Shown here: piece by piece, positions 1-8,852 of the stretch
Layout of the letters: every line of letters begins with the position of its first letter
Numbering within the stretch: position 1 is the stretch's first letter
Origin: Pseudooceanicola marinus
GTDB lineage: Bacteria > Pseudomonadota > Alphaproteobacteria > Rhodobacterales > Rhodobacteraceae
Reading direction: 5' to 3'
DNA length: 64,000 nucleotides
NCBI RefSeq assembly: GCF_002786295.1
Contig: NZ_PGTC01000013.1
Span: forward strand, 131,501-195,500
Position numbers and translations under genes: made by a program
Notes under the pieces: generated by a model
What the model saw: the letters and a program-made list of their open reading frames with translations, nothing else
The model's database searches: none
Told to the model about the DNA's origin: nothing

Positions 1-53
1 GGGACGACCGGCCCCGTCCTTCGGTCCGGCGGCAAGAGGCAGAGAACCGGCGC

Positions 54-875
54 ATGTTTCAGCAAAGAACCCGGAAGACGCGACTGCAGTCGGCCATCGC
101 CATGTGCGAACTGATCTTCCACTCGACCGCGCACAACATCCGCAAGAGCCACAACAACGCGATCCTGTCGATCGTGAACAACCTGGTCCGCGTGGCGATC
201 ATGATGGCGGTCTTCTACGCCATGTTCGCCATCCTCGGCCTGCGCCGGACCGCGATTCGCGGCGACTTCCTGCTGTTCATGCTGTCGGGCGTCTTCATCT
301 ACATGACCCATGTGAAGACGGTGTCGTCGGTGATGGGCTCCGACGGGCCGTCCTCTCCGATGATGAAACACGCGCCGATGAACACGGTCATTGCGCTCGC
401 CGCCTCGGCGCTGTCGACGCTCTATCTTCAGGTGCTGACGCTTCTGCTGATCCTCTTCGTCTACCACGTCGCGGTGCGCCCCTACGAGATCTACGAACCC
501 GCCGCCGCCTTTGCCTGCATCCTGACGGCCTGGTTCTACGGCATCGCCGTGGGTGTCTGTTTCCTGGCGCTGAAGCCCTGGTTCCCGGAATTCACCGGGA
601 TCGCGGCGCAGCTTTACACCCGGGCCAACATGATCGCCTCGGGCAAGATGTTCGTGGCCAACCAGATCACGCCGCAGATGCGCAACCTCTTCGACTGGAA
701 CCCGCTGTACCATTCGATCGACCAGGCGCGCGGGCATACCTTCATCAACTACAACCCGCATTTCTCCTCGCTGGAATATGCGCTGTCGGTGGCGGTGGCC
801 CTGTTCTGTCTGGGCATGATCGGCGAGTTCTACACCCGCCGCCACGCCTCGCTGTCCTGGAACGCCCGGCGCTGA
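54..875 (+). CDS. ABC-2 type export permease (polysaccharide/lipid exporter family)
   Basis: This 273-residue protein looks like the membrane subunit of an ABC-2 exporter of the KpsM/Wzm kind, which moves capsule, O-antigen or similar glycans across the inner membrane. Hydrophobic segments are visible at about residues 45-67, 75-92, 110-140, 150-175 and 230-255, and the chain has no ATP-binding motifs, so it needs a separate ATPase. No ATPase gene lies downstream; any partner would be to the left of the window. The start ATG follows a purine-rich stretch. The substrate cannot be read from the sequence. Confidence 0.85.
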   Translation: MFQQRTRKTRLQSAIAMCELIFHSTAHNIRKSHNNAILSIVNNLVRVAIMMAVFYAMFAILGLRRTAIRGDFLLFMLSGVFIYMTHVKTVSSVMGSDGPSSPMMKHAPMNTVIALAASALSTLYLQVLTLLLILFVYHVAVRPYEIYEPAAAFACILTAWFYGIAVGVCFLALKPWFPEFTGIAAQLYTRANMIASGKMFVANQITPQMRNLFDWNPLYHSIDQARGHTFINYNPHFSSLEYALSVAVALFCLGMIGEFYTRRHASLSWNARR

Positions 876-997
876 CGCCCCGCAGCCGGCCCTGGCGCCG
901 GTCACCTGCATCGAAGGCGCGACGGGCGAAAGCTATGCCCTGCACGCAGGCTGCTGCCGGTTGCAGGCGGACGACCAGAGGCCCTGCCGGGGACGGG

Positions 998-1609
998 TCA
1001 GTCCACCACGCGACAGGTCAGGTTGATCCGCCCGCCCTGGGCCAGCAACGTGGACGACCCGAACCGGATCCGGTCCACCCCGTGATGCAGCAGCCGCGAC
1101 GGCCCCTGAAGGGTCAGCACGTCACCGCTTTTCAACCAGACGCTTTCAGTCTTGCCGCCCCGTTCCTCGTTGCCGATGCGGAAAAGCCCCTCGTCCCCCA
1201 AGGACACGGACATCACGGGCCAGGAGAAGTCGGCCTCGTCCCGGTCCTGGTGCAGGCCCATCTTCGCCCCCTCACCATAGAGGTTCACCAGGCAGCAATC
1301 GGGCTGCCGCTCCAGCCCGGTCAGCTCGGACCATAGGCGCAGCACGCTGTCGGGAATGGGCGGCCAGTCGACCCCGCTGGGGTGCTGCCGCTCATACCGG
1401 TAGCCGCGGCGGTCGGAATACCAGCCGTATTTCCCGGCCGAGGTCATGCGCACCGACATCTTCTTGCCCCAGCGGGTCTCGGGGGAAAACAGCGGCGCGG
1501 CGCGCTGCACGGCGCGCAGATCCTCCAGCAGCGCCTCCTGCGCGGGCCGGTCCAGCAAACCTTGCCAGATCTTGACGCCGCGCAGGGTCAGGGTCGGATC
1601 GGGGGACAT
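998..1609 (-). CDS. alkB: AlkB-type 2-oxoglutarate/Fe(II) DNA demethylase
   Basis: The 203-residue product matches the AlkB dioxygenases, which oxidatively remove methyl lesions such as 1-methyladenine and 3-methylcytosine from DNA and RNA. The iron ligands are visible as H120-Q-D122 and H176 (in LLHHGVDRI), and the 2-oxoglutarate-binding RxNxTxR pattern is at R194 to R200. The length is close to the E. coli enzyme. An AGAGAGG ribosome site precedes the ATG. The gene stands alone, divergent from dnaK, with a 20-bp palindrome about 35 bases upstream of its start. An adaptive-response partner (ada) is not present in the window. Confidence 0.93.
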   Translation of the reverse strand: MSPDPTLTLRGVKIWQGLLDRPAQEALLEDLRAVQRAAPLFSPETRWGKKMSVRMTSAGKYGWYSDRRGYRYERQHPSGVDWPPIPDSVLRLWSELTGLERQPDCCLVNLYGEGAKMGLHQDRDEADFSWPVMSVSLGDEGLFRIGNEERGGKTESVWLKSGDVLTLQGPSRLLHHGVDRIRFGSSTLLAQGGRINLTCRVVD

Positions 1610-1642
1610 GGGTCTACCTCTCTGCGGAACACTGACGGGTCT

Positions 1643-1662
1643 CTTCCCCTATGTAGGGGAAG
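1643..1662. promoter_or_regulatory. 20-bp palindrome upstream of alkB, possible operator
   Basis: The arms CTTCCCCTA (1643-1651) and TAGGGGAAG (1654-1662) are perfect inverted copies around a central TG. It lies 34 bases upstream of the alkB ATG, where a repressor or activator of alkB would bind. The cognate protein is not identified, and it could instead be a simple hairpin. Confidence 0.45.
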
Positions 1663-1816
1663 TTTCAGCGCCGAACACTACAGATTGCCCCCAACCATGC
1701 CACAGGCCCGGCCCGGCCAATTCACTGACATTGCAAGAATCCCGGGCATTCCTCGACGGGACGTTCACCAAGAGCGCAAAAGGCGAATTTTTTGCCGATC
1801 TCGCGCTTGTGACCGG

Positions 1817-1845
1817 CTTGCAGGGCCGAAACCCCCTCCTTATAT
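1817..1845 (+). promoter_or_regulatory. RpoH (sigma-32) type promoter of dnaK
   Basis: CTTG (1817-1820) is followed after 17 bases by CCTTATAT (1838-1845), matching the alphaproteobacterial RpoH pattern CTTG-N17/18-CCYTATnT at every fixed base. It predicts a start point near 1852 and a leader of about 110 bases. Heat-shock control of dnaKJ by RpoH, rather than HrcA/CIRCE, is the usual arrangement in this class. Confidence 0.75.
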
Positions 1846-1962
1846 AGCCTTCGAAGCCCGGCGGGCGGGGCCAAAACCCCCGCCGGACCGGGTCTTGGAA
1901 GGGCCGATGCCGGAATGGGTCGGACCGCCAGACCATCGCCTTAAGTAGAAGGGATACAAATC

Positions 1963-3885
1963 ATGGGTAAAGTGATCGGGATCGACCTCGGCACCACCAA
2001 CTCCTGCGTCGCCATCATGGACGGCGCCCAGCCGAAGGTCATCGAGAACTCCGAAGGCGCCCGCACCACGCCTTCGATCGTCGCCTTCACCGAAGAAGAG
2101 CGGCTGGTCGGCCAGAGCGCCAAGCGCCAGGCCGTCACCAACTCCACCAACACCATTTTCGGCGTGAAGCGCCTGATCGGTCGTCGCGCGACCGACCCGG
2201 CCCTGGCTGCGGATAAATCCAACCTCCCCTACGCCATTGTCGACGGCGGCAACGGTGACGCATGGGTCGAGTCCCGCGGCGAGAAATATTCGCCCTCGCA
2301 AATCTCCGCCTTCATCCTCGGCAAGATGAAGGAAACCGCCGAAAGCTACCTCGGCGAAGAAGTCGACCAGGCGGTCATCACCGTTCCGGCCTACTTCAAC
2401 GACGCCCAGCGTCAGGCCACCAAGGACGCCGGCAAGATCGCCGGCCTGGAAGTGCTGCGGATCATCAACGAACCGACCGCGGCGGCCCTGGCCTATGGCC
2501 TCGACAAGGAAGAAAGCCACACCATCGCGGTCTATGACCTTGGCGGCGGTACCTTCGACGTGACCATCCTGGAAATCGACGACGGCCTCTTCGAGGTGAA
2601 GTCGACCAACGGCGACACCCACCTGGGCGGCGAAGACTTCGACATGAAGATCGTCAACTACCTCGCCGAGGAGTTCAAGAAAGAGAACAACGTCGATCTG
2701 CGCCAGGACAAGATGGCCCTGCAGCGCCTGAAAGAGGCGGCTGAAAAGGCCAAGATCGAACTGTCCTCCAGCCAGTCGACCGAGATCAACCAGCCGTTCA
2801 TCTCGATGGGCTCCAACGGTCAGCCGCTGCACATGGTCATGAAGCTGACCCGTGCCAAGCTGGAAAGCCTGGTGTCCGACCTGATCAAGAACTCGATCAA
2901 GCCCTGCCAGGCCGCGCTGAAGGATGCCGGTCTGTCCACCTCCGACATCGACGAGGTCGTCCTGGTCGGCGGCATGACCCGCATGCCCCGCGTGGTCGAG
3001 GAAGTGACGAAGTTCTTCGGCAAGGAACCCCACAAGGGCGTGAACCCGGACGAAGTGGTCGCCATGGGCGCCGCCATCCAGGCCGGTGTTCTTCAGGGTG
3101 ACGTGAAGGACGTGGTCCTGCTGGACGTGACGCCGCTGTCGCTGGGCATCGAGACGCTGGGTGGTGTCTTCACCCGCCTGATCGACCGCAACACGACGAT
3201 CCCGACGAAGAAGTCCCAGGTCTTCTCGACCGCCGAGGACAACCAGGGCGCCGTGACGATCCGCGTGTTCCAGGGTGAGCGTGAGATGGCCGCCGACAAC
3301 AAGATGCTCGGCCAGTTCAACCTGGAAGACATCCCGCCGGCACCGCGCGGCATGCCCCAGATCGAGGTGACCTTCGACATCGACGCCAACGGCATCGTGT
3401 CGGTCTCCGCCAAGGACAAGGGCACCAACAAGGAACAGAAGATCACGATCCAGGCCTCCGGTGGTCTCAGCGACGACGACATCGAGAAGATGGTCAAGGA
3501 CGCCGAAGAGAACGCCGAAGCCGACAAGGCCCGCAAGGACCTGGTCGAAGCCAAGAACCAGGCCGAAAGCCTCATCCATTCGACCGAGAAATCGGTCGAG
3601 GAACACGGCGACAAGGTCGACCCCTCGACCGTCGAGGCGATCGAACTGGCCGTTGCCGCGCTCAAGGACGAGCTGGAGAACGACAACGCCGAGAAGATCC
3701 GCAGCGGCATCCAGAACGTGACCGAAGCGTCGATGCGTCTGGGCGAGGCGATCTACAAGTCGCAGCAGGAAGAAGGCTCGGATGAGCCCCAGGCCTCTGA
3801 CGACGGCGCGTCCAACGGTGGCTCCGACGATGACACCATCGTCGACGCTGACTTCGAGGATCTGGATGACAACAAGCGTGGCTGA
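1963..3885 (+). CDS. dnaK: Hsp70 chaperone DnaK
   Basis: The 640-residue protein is a full-length DnaK. The ATPase domain opens with the phosphate loop GIDLGTTNS at residues 6-14, and the second phosphate motif ([10 protein letters not shown]) is near residue 190. The substrate-binding domain and helical lid follow, and the chain ends in the acidic DADFEDLDD tail typical of DnaK. It binds exposed hydrophobic stretches of client proteins in the cytoplasm, with DnaJ and GrpE as co-chaperones. dnaJ lies 89 bases downstream, while grpE is separate at about 54.4 kb. The RpoH-type promoter upstream explains its heat induction. Confidence 0.99.
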   Translation: MGKVIGIDLGTTNSCVAIMDGAQPKVIENSEGARTTPSIVAFTEEERLVGQSAKRQAVTNSTNTIFGVKRLIGRRATDPALAADKSNLPYAIVDGGNGDAWVESRGEKYSPSQISAFILGKMKETAESYLGEEVDQAVITVPAYFNDAQRQATKDAGKIAGLEVLRIINEPTAAALAYGLDKEESHTIAVYDLGGGTFDVTILEIDDGLFEVKSTNGDTHLGGEDFDMKIVNYLAEEFKKENNVDLRQDKMALQRLKEAAEKAKIELSSSQSTEINQPFISMGSNGQPLHMVMKLTRAKLESLVSDLIKNSIKPCQAALKDAGLSTSDIDEVVLVGGMTRMPRVVEEVTKFFGKEPHKGVNPDEVVAMGAAIQAGVLQGDVKDVVLLDVTPLSLGIETLGGVFTRLIDRNTTIPTKKSQVFSTAEDNQGAVTIRVFQGEREMAADNKMLGQFNLEDIPPAPRGMPQIEVTFDIDANGIVSVSAKDKGTNKEQKITIQASGGLSDDDIEKMVKDAEENAEADKARKDLVEAKNQAESLIHSTEKSVEEHGDKVDPSTVEAIELAVAALKDELENDNAEKIRSGIQNVTEASMRLGEAIYKSQQEEGSDEPQASDDGASNGGSDDDTIVDADFEDLDDNKRG

Positions 3886-3915
3886 TCTGATCAGCCCACG
3901 CTGAGGAACCTCTGG

Positions 3916-3944
3916 GGCCGGTCCTCCCTTCGGGCGGGCCGGCC
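3916..3944 (+). repeat. GC-rich hairpin between dnaK and dnaJ
   Basis: A 13-bp stem (3916-3928 with 3932-3944, a few G-U pairs) closes on a TTC loop. There is no T run after it, so it is probably not a full terminator. It may instead act as a 3' stabiliser for dnaK mRNA or a partial terminator that lowers dnaJ expression relative to dnaK. Confidence 0.55.
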
Positions 3945-3974
3945 TTCAACGTTCCAAGGAAGGGATAACCTACC

Positions 3975-5126
3975 GTGGCAAAACGTGATTACTACGAGGT
4001 CCTCGGCCTGAAGAAGGGCGCCTCTGCGGACGAGATCAAGAAGGCCTATCGCAAGAAGGCGAAGGAACTTCACCCCGACCGCAATGCCGACAACCCCCAG
4101 GCCGAAGACCAGTTCAAAGAAGTGAACGAGGCCTACGACTGCCTGAAGGATGCCGACCGCAAGGCGGCCTATGACCGCTACGGCCACGCGGCCTTCGAGG
4201 GCGGCATGGGCGGCGGCGGACGTCCCGGCGGCGGTGGCCCCGGCGGCAATGCCGACTTCGCCTCGGCCTTCTCCGATGTCTTCGACGATCTGTTCGGCGA
4301 CTTCATGGGCGGGCGTCAGCCCGGCGGGCGCCAGCGCGCCACCCGGGGCGCAGACCTGCGCTACAACCTGCGTGTCTCCCTCGAAGAGGCCCACACCGGC
4401 CTGCAGAAGACGATCAACGTGCCGACCTCGGTGCAATGTACCGTCTGCGAGGGGTCCGGCGCCGAGGGTGGCGCGGAACCCACCACCTGCCCCACCTGTT
4501 CCGGCATGGGCAAGGTGCGCGCGCAGCAGGGCTTCTTCACGGTCGAACGCACCTGTCCGACCTGTTCGGGCCTGGGCCAGATCATCCAGAACCCCTGCAA
4601 GGCCTGTGGCGGCCAGGGCCGTGTCGATCGCGACCGGCAGCTGTCGGTGAACATCCCCGCCGGTGTCGAAACCGGCACCCGCATTCGCCTGGGCGGCGAG
4701 GGCGAGGCCGGGATGCGTGGCGGTCCTTCCGGGGATCTCTACATCTTCATCGAGGTGGCCAAGCATCCGATCTTTGAACGCGAAGGGCCCAACCTCTTCT
4801 GCCGCGTGCCGGTGTCGATGGCCACGGCCGCACTCGGTGGCGACATCGAGGTGCCGACGATCGACGGCGGCCGAAGCCGCGTGAAGATCCCCGAAGGCTC
4901 GCAATCGGGTCGCCAGATGCGCCTGCGCGGTAAGGGCATGCCGGCCCTGCGCGGCGGCGGTTCGGGTGACATGTTCATCGAACTGGCGGTGGAGACCCCG
5001 GTCAACCTGACCAGCCGCCAGAAGGAGCTGCTGCGCGAGTTCGAGGATCTCTCGGAAGAGAACAATCCCGAAAGTGAAGGCTTCTTCAAGTCGGTGAAGA
5101 ACTTCTGGGATTCGATGAAGGGGTGA
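3975..5126 (+). CDS. dnaJ: Hsp40 co-chaperone DnaJ
   Basis: The 383-residue protein is a type I DnaJ. The J domain (about residues 1-70) carries the HPD signature at 33-35, which stimulates the DnaK ATPase. A Gly/Phe-rich linker covers about 75-115. The zinc-binding region has four CxxCxGxG repeats between about 155 and 215, and the peptide-binding C-terminal domains follow. The start may be GTG: GTGGCAAAACG follows AAGGAAGGGATAACC. It is probably co-transcribed with dnaK. Its stop codon is inside the first arm of a cloverleaf-like repeat, and a terminator follows. Confidence 0.98.
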   Translation: MAKRDYYEVLGLKKGASADEIKKAYRKKAKELHPDRNADNPQAEDQFKEVNEAYDCLKDADRKAAYDRYGHAAFEGGMGGGGRPGGGGPGGNADFASAFSDVFDDLFGDFMGGRQPGGRQRATRGADLRYNLRVSLEEAHTGLQKTINVPTSVQCTVCEGSGAEGGAEPTTCPTCSGMGKVRAQQGFFTVERTCPTCSGLGQIIQNPCKACGGQGRVDRDRQLSVNIPAGVETGTRIRLGGEGEAGMRGGPSGDLYIFIEVAKHPIFEREGPNLFCRVPVSMATAALGGDIEVPTIDGGRSRVKIPEGSQSGRQMRLRGKGMPALRGGGSGDMFIELAVETPVNLTSRQKELLREFEDLSEENNPESEGFFKSVKNFWDSMKG

Positions 5127-5187
5127 ATTGCCGAACCGGGGCCTTTGGCCCCGGCAAAAGGTCCAGTGGACCCTTTGGGCAATTCAC
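5123..5187. repeat. Cloverleaf-like palindromic element after dnaJ
   Basis: The outer arms GTGAATTGCC (5123-5132) and GGCAATTCAC (5178-5187) are perfect inverted copies that include the dnaJ stop codon. Between them lie two further hairpins: CCGGGGCC/GGCCCCGG (5136-5143 with 5147-5154, loop TTT) and a 10-bp stem with one mismatch (5155-5164 with 5168-5177, loop AGT). The whole folds as a three-way junction. A 16-base string just after it (5186-5201) recurs at 44555-44570, which points to a dispersed element. Confidence 0.75.
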
Positions 5188-5221
5188 GGGCGGAGCCCCG
5201 GCCCCCATGCAATACCCGTAC

Positions 5222-5253
5222 AAAGGGCGGTCCCCCAGGGCCGCCCTTTCTCT
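5222..5253 (+). terminator. Intrinsic terminator of dnaKJ
   Basis: AAAGGGCGG (5222-5230) pairs with CCGCCCTTT (5241-5249). A second GGG/CCC pairing lies inside, and a pyrimidine stretch CTCTTT follows. It lies 95 bases after dnaJ and before radC. Confidence 0.75.
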
Positions 5254-5306
5254 TTGCCCCAAGCCCCTTAACCCAACGCTAACCATTGCGGGCACAGGCT
5301 GGTCCC

Positions 5307-6068
5307 ATGACCAGACCACCCGCCTTTTCCGACAGCTCCCCCTCGCTCTTCGACAGCGACGAGGCGCCAGTGCAGCCGCTGAAATTCGGCCGCCTGCCGT
5401 CCTATATCGGGGATCACCGCAAGCGCCTGCGCGAACGGTTCATGCAGGGCGGTCCCGCCGCCCTGCCCGACTACGAGATGCTGGAGCTGGTCCTCTTCCG
5501 CGCCAATGCGCGCCAGGACATGAAACCCCTGGCCCGCCGCCTGCTGCAACGGTTCGGGGATTTCAACGGTGTCATCAGCGCCCCGCGCGATCAGCTGCTG
5601 GAACAGCACGAGGTCGGCGAGGCCGTGGTGTGCGAGCTGAAGATCATCGAGGCCGCCGCGCAGCGCCTGGCCCGCGCCCGCATCATGCAGCGCCCCGTGG
5701 TCAGTTCCTGGGACGCCCTGCTGGACTACTGCCACACCGCCATGGCGCATCGCGAAACCGAACAGTTCCGCGTCCTCTACCTCGACCGGAAGAACGTGCT
5801 GATCGCGGATGAGGAACAGGGCAAGGGCACCGTCGACCATGTGCCCGTCTACCCGCGCGAGGTGGTGAAACGCGCGCTGCAGCTCAATGCCAGCGCTCTG
5901 ATCCTGGTGCACAACCACCCTTCGGGCGATCCCTCGCCCTCGCAGGCGGATATCGACATGACCGCCCAGATCGAAGCCGCGGCCGCAGCCCTGGGCCTGT
6001 CGCTGCACGACCACATCATCGTCGGCCGCTCGCGCGAGTTGTCCTTCCGCTCCGAAGGCTACCTCTAG
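5307..6068 (+). CDS. radC: RadC family JAB/MPN metalloprotein
   Basis: This is a RadC (YicR) family protein of 253 residues from the ATG at 5307; a TTG seven codons upstream is less likely. An N-terminal helix-hairpin-helix-like part is followed by the JAB1/MPN+ domain. Its metal-binding signature HNHPSGDPSPSQAD begins near residue 202, with a conserved upstream glutamate region. The family was once tied to DNA repair, but that role is now doubted and the biochemical function is unknown. The gene stands alone between the dnaJ terminator and the convergent glcG. Confidence 0.93.
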   Translation: MTRPPAFSDSSPSLFDSDEAPVQPLKFGRLPSYIGDHRKRLRERFMQGGPAALPDYEMLELVLFRANARQDMKPLARRLLQRFGDFNGVISAPRDQLLEQHEVGEAVVCELKIIEAAAQRLARARIMQRPVVSSWDALLDYCHTAMAHRETEQFRVLYLDRKNVLIADEEQGKGTVDHVPVYPREVVKRALQLNASALILVHNHPSGDPSPSQADIDMTAQIEAAAAALGLSLHDHIIVGRSRELSFRSEGYL

Positions 6069-6151
6069 CCCTCGCCCGCATAACCCTGGCCATGAACGAC
6101 AGACGGCCCCCGAAGGGGCCGCCCGATCCTCTCATCCTGTCCCCGATAGGG

Positions 6152-6574
6152 TCAGAGAGTCGCCTCAAAGGCCGCGATCCCGGCCTCGGCCACTTCGCGA
6201 TCCTGCCCTGGCGTGCCGGAGCTGATGCCGATGCCGCCGACACAGTCGCCGCCGGCCATCACCGGCAGACCGCCGGCGACGACCATCAGGCGCCCACCGA
6301 TGGCGGAGCCGATGCCATAGGCCGGTGCGCCGGGCTGCGAGGCGCTGCCGTAGTCATGGGTCGCCTTCTTCGCCCCCGAGGCGGTGAAGCTCTTGTCGAT
6401 GGCGATGGTGATCGAGGTCACCTTGCCGCCTTCCATCCGCTCGAACGCCAGCAGGTTGCCGCTTTCGTCGGTGATGGCGATACACATGGGCACGCCGATT
6501 TCCTCGGCCTTGGCCTTGGCGCCGTCCAGCAGCACGCGGGCATCGGCGAGGTCCAAGCGGGTCACCTGGATCAT
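6152..6574 (-). CDS. glcG: GlcG/HbpS-like protein (DUF336)
   Basis: The 140-residue protein belongs to the GlcG/HbpS family of small, often octameric proteins; some members bind haem and others lie in glycolate-utilisation operons without a fixed role. The Gly/Ala-rich fold with GGRLMVVAGGLPV near residues 92-104 and a conserved GGIGISSG near 112-119 is typical. Its ATG overlaps the malate synthase stop (ATGA), so the two are translationally coupled. That pairing recalls the E. coli glc operon, where glcG precedes glcB, and supports a link to glycolate or glyoxylate metabolism. Confidence 0.88.
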   Translation of the reverse strand: MIQVTRLDLADARVLLDGAKAKAEEIGVPMCIAITDESGNLLAFERMEGGKVTSITIAIDKSFTASGAKKATHDYGSASQPGAPAYGIGSAIGGRLMVVAGGLPVMAGGDCVGGIGISSGTPGQDREVAEAGIAAFEATL

Positions 6575-8724
6575 TGGGCCTTCTCCTTCGCTTCCCGACG
6601 GCGGGCATGCAGCACCGGTTCGGTATAGCCCGAAGGCTGCGCCACGCCGGTGAAGATCAGGTCCCGCGCGGCGGCAAATGCCACCCCGTCGAAATCGGGC
6701 GCCATGGGGGTATAGGCCGGGTCACCGGCATTCTGGGCGTCGACCTTGACGGCCATGCGGCGCAGGGCGTCCTCGACCTGGTCTTCGCTGACCAGGCCGT
6801 GCAACAGCCAGTTGGCCAGGTACTGGGACGAGATCCGCAGCGTCGCGCGGTCTTCCATCAGGCCCACGTCGTTGATGTCGGGCACCTTGGAACAGCCCAC
6901 GCCCTGGTCGATCCAGCGCACCACGTAGCCCAGGATGCCCTGGCAGTTGTTTTCCACCTCGCGGGTCACCTCCTCGTCCGTCAAGTTGCGCCCCGACAGC
7001 AGCGGCGGCGTCAGCAGCGCATCCAGCGAGGCGGCCTCACGGCCCTTCAGCTCATTCTGGCGGGCGAAGACATCGACCTGATGGTAGTGGGTGGCGTGCA
7101 GCGTGGCGGCCGTGGGCGACGGCACCCAGGCGCAGTTGGCGCCAGCCATCGGGTGGCCGATCTTGGCCTCCAGCATCTCCGCCATCTTGTCCGGCTTGGC
7201 CCACATGCCCTTGCCGATCTGCCCCTTGCCCTGCAGGCCCAGGGTCAGGCCGGTATCGACGTTGCCCTGTTCATAGGCGGCCAGCCAGCCGGCCTTGGCC
7301 ATGTCGGCCTTGGGCACGAAGGCGCCCGCCTGCATCGAGGTGTGGATCTCATCGCCCGTCCGGTCGAGGAAGCCGGTGTTGATGAAGACCACGCGGTCCT
7401 TCACCTGGCGCAGGCATTCGGAGAGGTTGACCGAAGTGCGGCGCTCCTCATCCATCACGCCCAGCTTCACCGTGTTCAGCGGCAGGCCCAGAACGGCCTC
7501 CACATCGGCATAAAGACGATCGGCAAAGGCCACTTCCTCCGGCCCGTGCATCTTGGGCTTCACCACGTAGACCGACCCGGTGCGGGAATTGCGCGGGCCC
7601 TCGGTCTTGGCCAGATCGTGCATGGCGCAGGTCACGGTGACCATGGCGTCCAGCATGCCCTCGGGCGTCTCCTCGCCCTCGAAGAGCACCGCATCGGTGG
7701 TCATCAGGTGCCCCACGTTGCGCACCAGCTGCAGCGACCGGCCCTGCAGCGACAGGTCACTGCCGTCAGGCGCGGTCAGCGCCATGTCGGGGGCCAGGAC
7801 GCGGGTCATCGTCTCGCCGCCCTTCTCGAAGGTCTCGCTGAGGTCGCCCTTCATCAGGCCCAGCCAGTTGGCATAGGCCAGAACCTTGTCCGCGGCATCG
7901 ACGCAGGCCACGCTGTCCTCGCAATCCTGGATCGCGGTCAGGGCCGATTCCAGCAGCACGTCGCGCAGACCCGCGGCGCTGTCGCGGCCCACCGGGTGCG
8001 AGGGGTCGATCAGCAGGCCGATGTGCAACCCGTTGTGGCGCAGCATGTAAGTGGCCGTGGCGCCCTCTTCGGCGTAGCCCACGAAGACATGCGGATCCTT
8101 GAAACCGTGCACGCCGGACGCCGAGCGCGCCATCAGCTCTTTGCCCTCGCGGAAATACTCGCTGACCTCGGTGTGCGAGATCGTCTTCAGCGGCACCGTG
8201 GTGTCCAGGAACTCCGCCGCCCAGGCCACCGCCTGCGCGCCGCGCTTGGGGTCGTATCCCTTGCCCTCGGGCGCACCCGGCAGGGCATCGGTGCCGTAAA
8301 GCGCGTCGTAGAGCGATCCCCAGCGGGCATTGGCGGCGTTCAGCGCAAAGCGGGCGTTGGTGATCGGCACCACCAGCTGCGGACCGGCGACACGGGCGAT
8401 CTCGTCATCGACGTTCTCGGTGCCGATGGAGAAATCCGGGCCCTCGGGAACGATATAGCCGATCTCCTCCAGGAAGGCGCGATAGGCGGTGCCATCCCAG
8501 GGCTGGCCCTTGCGGGCGGTCAGCCAGTCGTCGATCTGCGCCTGCATCGTCTCGCGCGTGTTCAGCAGGGCCAGGTTCTGCGGCACCAGGTCCCGCAGGA
8601 TGCCGGCGTAGCCGGCCCAGAACTCTTCCGCCCCCACGGGCAGGCCGGGCAGAACCTGCCCTTCGATCAGATCGGCCAGTTCGGTGGCCACGGACAGGCC
8701 GGCGCGGCGGACATAGTCGGTCAT
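6571..8724 (-). CDS. glcB: Malate synthase G
   Basis: This is malate synthase isoform G, which condenses glyoxylate with acetyl-CoA to give malate. The ATG at 8724 gives 717 residues, close to the E. coli enzyme (723), and has an AGGAGA ribosome site; longer in-frame starts lack support. The TIM-barrel core carries the family stretch GSVYVVKPKMHGP. An aceA (isocitrate lyase) gene is not in the window. glcG follows with a four-base overlap. A TTTCCA-type palindrome about 70 bases upstream is a likely operator. Confidence 0.98.
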   Translation of the reverse strand: MTDYVRRAGLSVATELADLIEGQVLPGLPVGAEEFWAGYAGILRDLVPQNLALLNTRETMQAQIDDWLTARKGQPWDGTAYRAFLEEIGYIVPEGPDFSIGTENVDDEIARVAGPQLVVPITNARFALNAANARWGSLYDALYGTDALPGAPEGKGYDPKRGAQAVAWAAEFLDTTVPLKTISHTEVSEYFREGKELMARSASGVHGFKDPHVFVGYAEEGATATYMLRHNGLHIGLLIDPSHPVGRDSAAGLRDVLLESALTAIQDCEDSVACVDAADKVLAYANWLGLMKGDLSETFEKGGETMTRVLAPDMALTAPDGSDLSLQGRSLQLVRNVGHLMTTDAVLFEGEETPEGMLDAMVTVTCAMHDLAKTEGPRNSRTGSVYVVKPKMHGPEEVAFADRLYADVEAVLGLPLNTVKLGVMDEERRTSVNLSECLRQVKDRVVFINTGFLDRTGDEIHTSMQAGAFVPKADMAKAGWLAAYEQGNVDTGLTLGLQGKGQIGKGMWAKPDKMAEMLEAKIGHPMAGANCAWVPSPTAATLHATHYHQVDVFARQNELKGREAASLDALLTPPLLSGRNLTDEEVTREVENNCQGILGYVVRWIDQGVGCSKVPDINDVGLMEDRATLRISSQYLANWLLHGLVSEDQVEDALRRMAVKVDAQNAGDPAYTPMAPDFDGVAFAAARDLIFTGVAQPSGYTEPVLHARRREAKEKAQ

Positions 8725-8779
8725 AACGATCTCCTGAAAGTGTTGCGTCAAGGATAGCGCCTGTGCGGTCACTGACGAC

Positions 8780-8811
8780 GGAAATTCCGCGCCTTTCCAC
8801 GATATGGAAAG
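8780..8811. promoter_or_regulatory. TTTCCA/TGGAAA palindromes upstream of glcB, candidate operator
   Basis: CTTTCCA (8793-8799) and TGGAAAG (8805-8811) form an inverted repeat with a 5-base centre, and GGAAATTCC (8780-8788) is a second small palindrome beside it. They lie 56-87 bases upstream of the glcB start. The TGGAAA half-site resembles that of IclR-type regulators, which often control glyoxylate genes; this assignment is inference. Confidence 0.45.
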
Positions 8812-8852
8812 CAGGGGTCGGAAAATGGAAAGCCCAGGCCCTGCGGGCCCGT

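Larger units (their letters stand above)
1610..1962. other. alkB-dnaK divergent intergenic region
   Basis: This 353-base gap holds no convincing gene. It contains the palindrome at 1643-1662 on the alkB side, the RpoH-type promoter at 1817-1845 on the dnaK side, and a dnaK leader of about 110 bases. The leader carries a GC hairpin (7-bp stem, 1864-1870 with 1878-1884) soon after the predicted transcript start. No CIRCE element (TTAGCACTC-N9-GAGTGCTAA) is seen. Confidence 0.7.

Noticed and set aside
6105-6120. GGCCCC/GGGGCC hairpin after radC as a terminator
   Set aside because: It has only a 6-bp stem and no T run on either strand, so I left it out although it lies between convergent genes.
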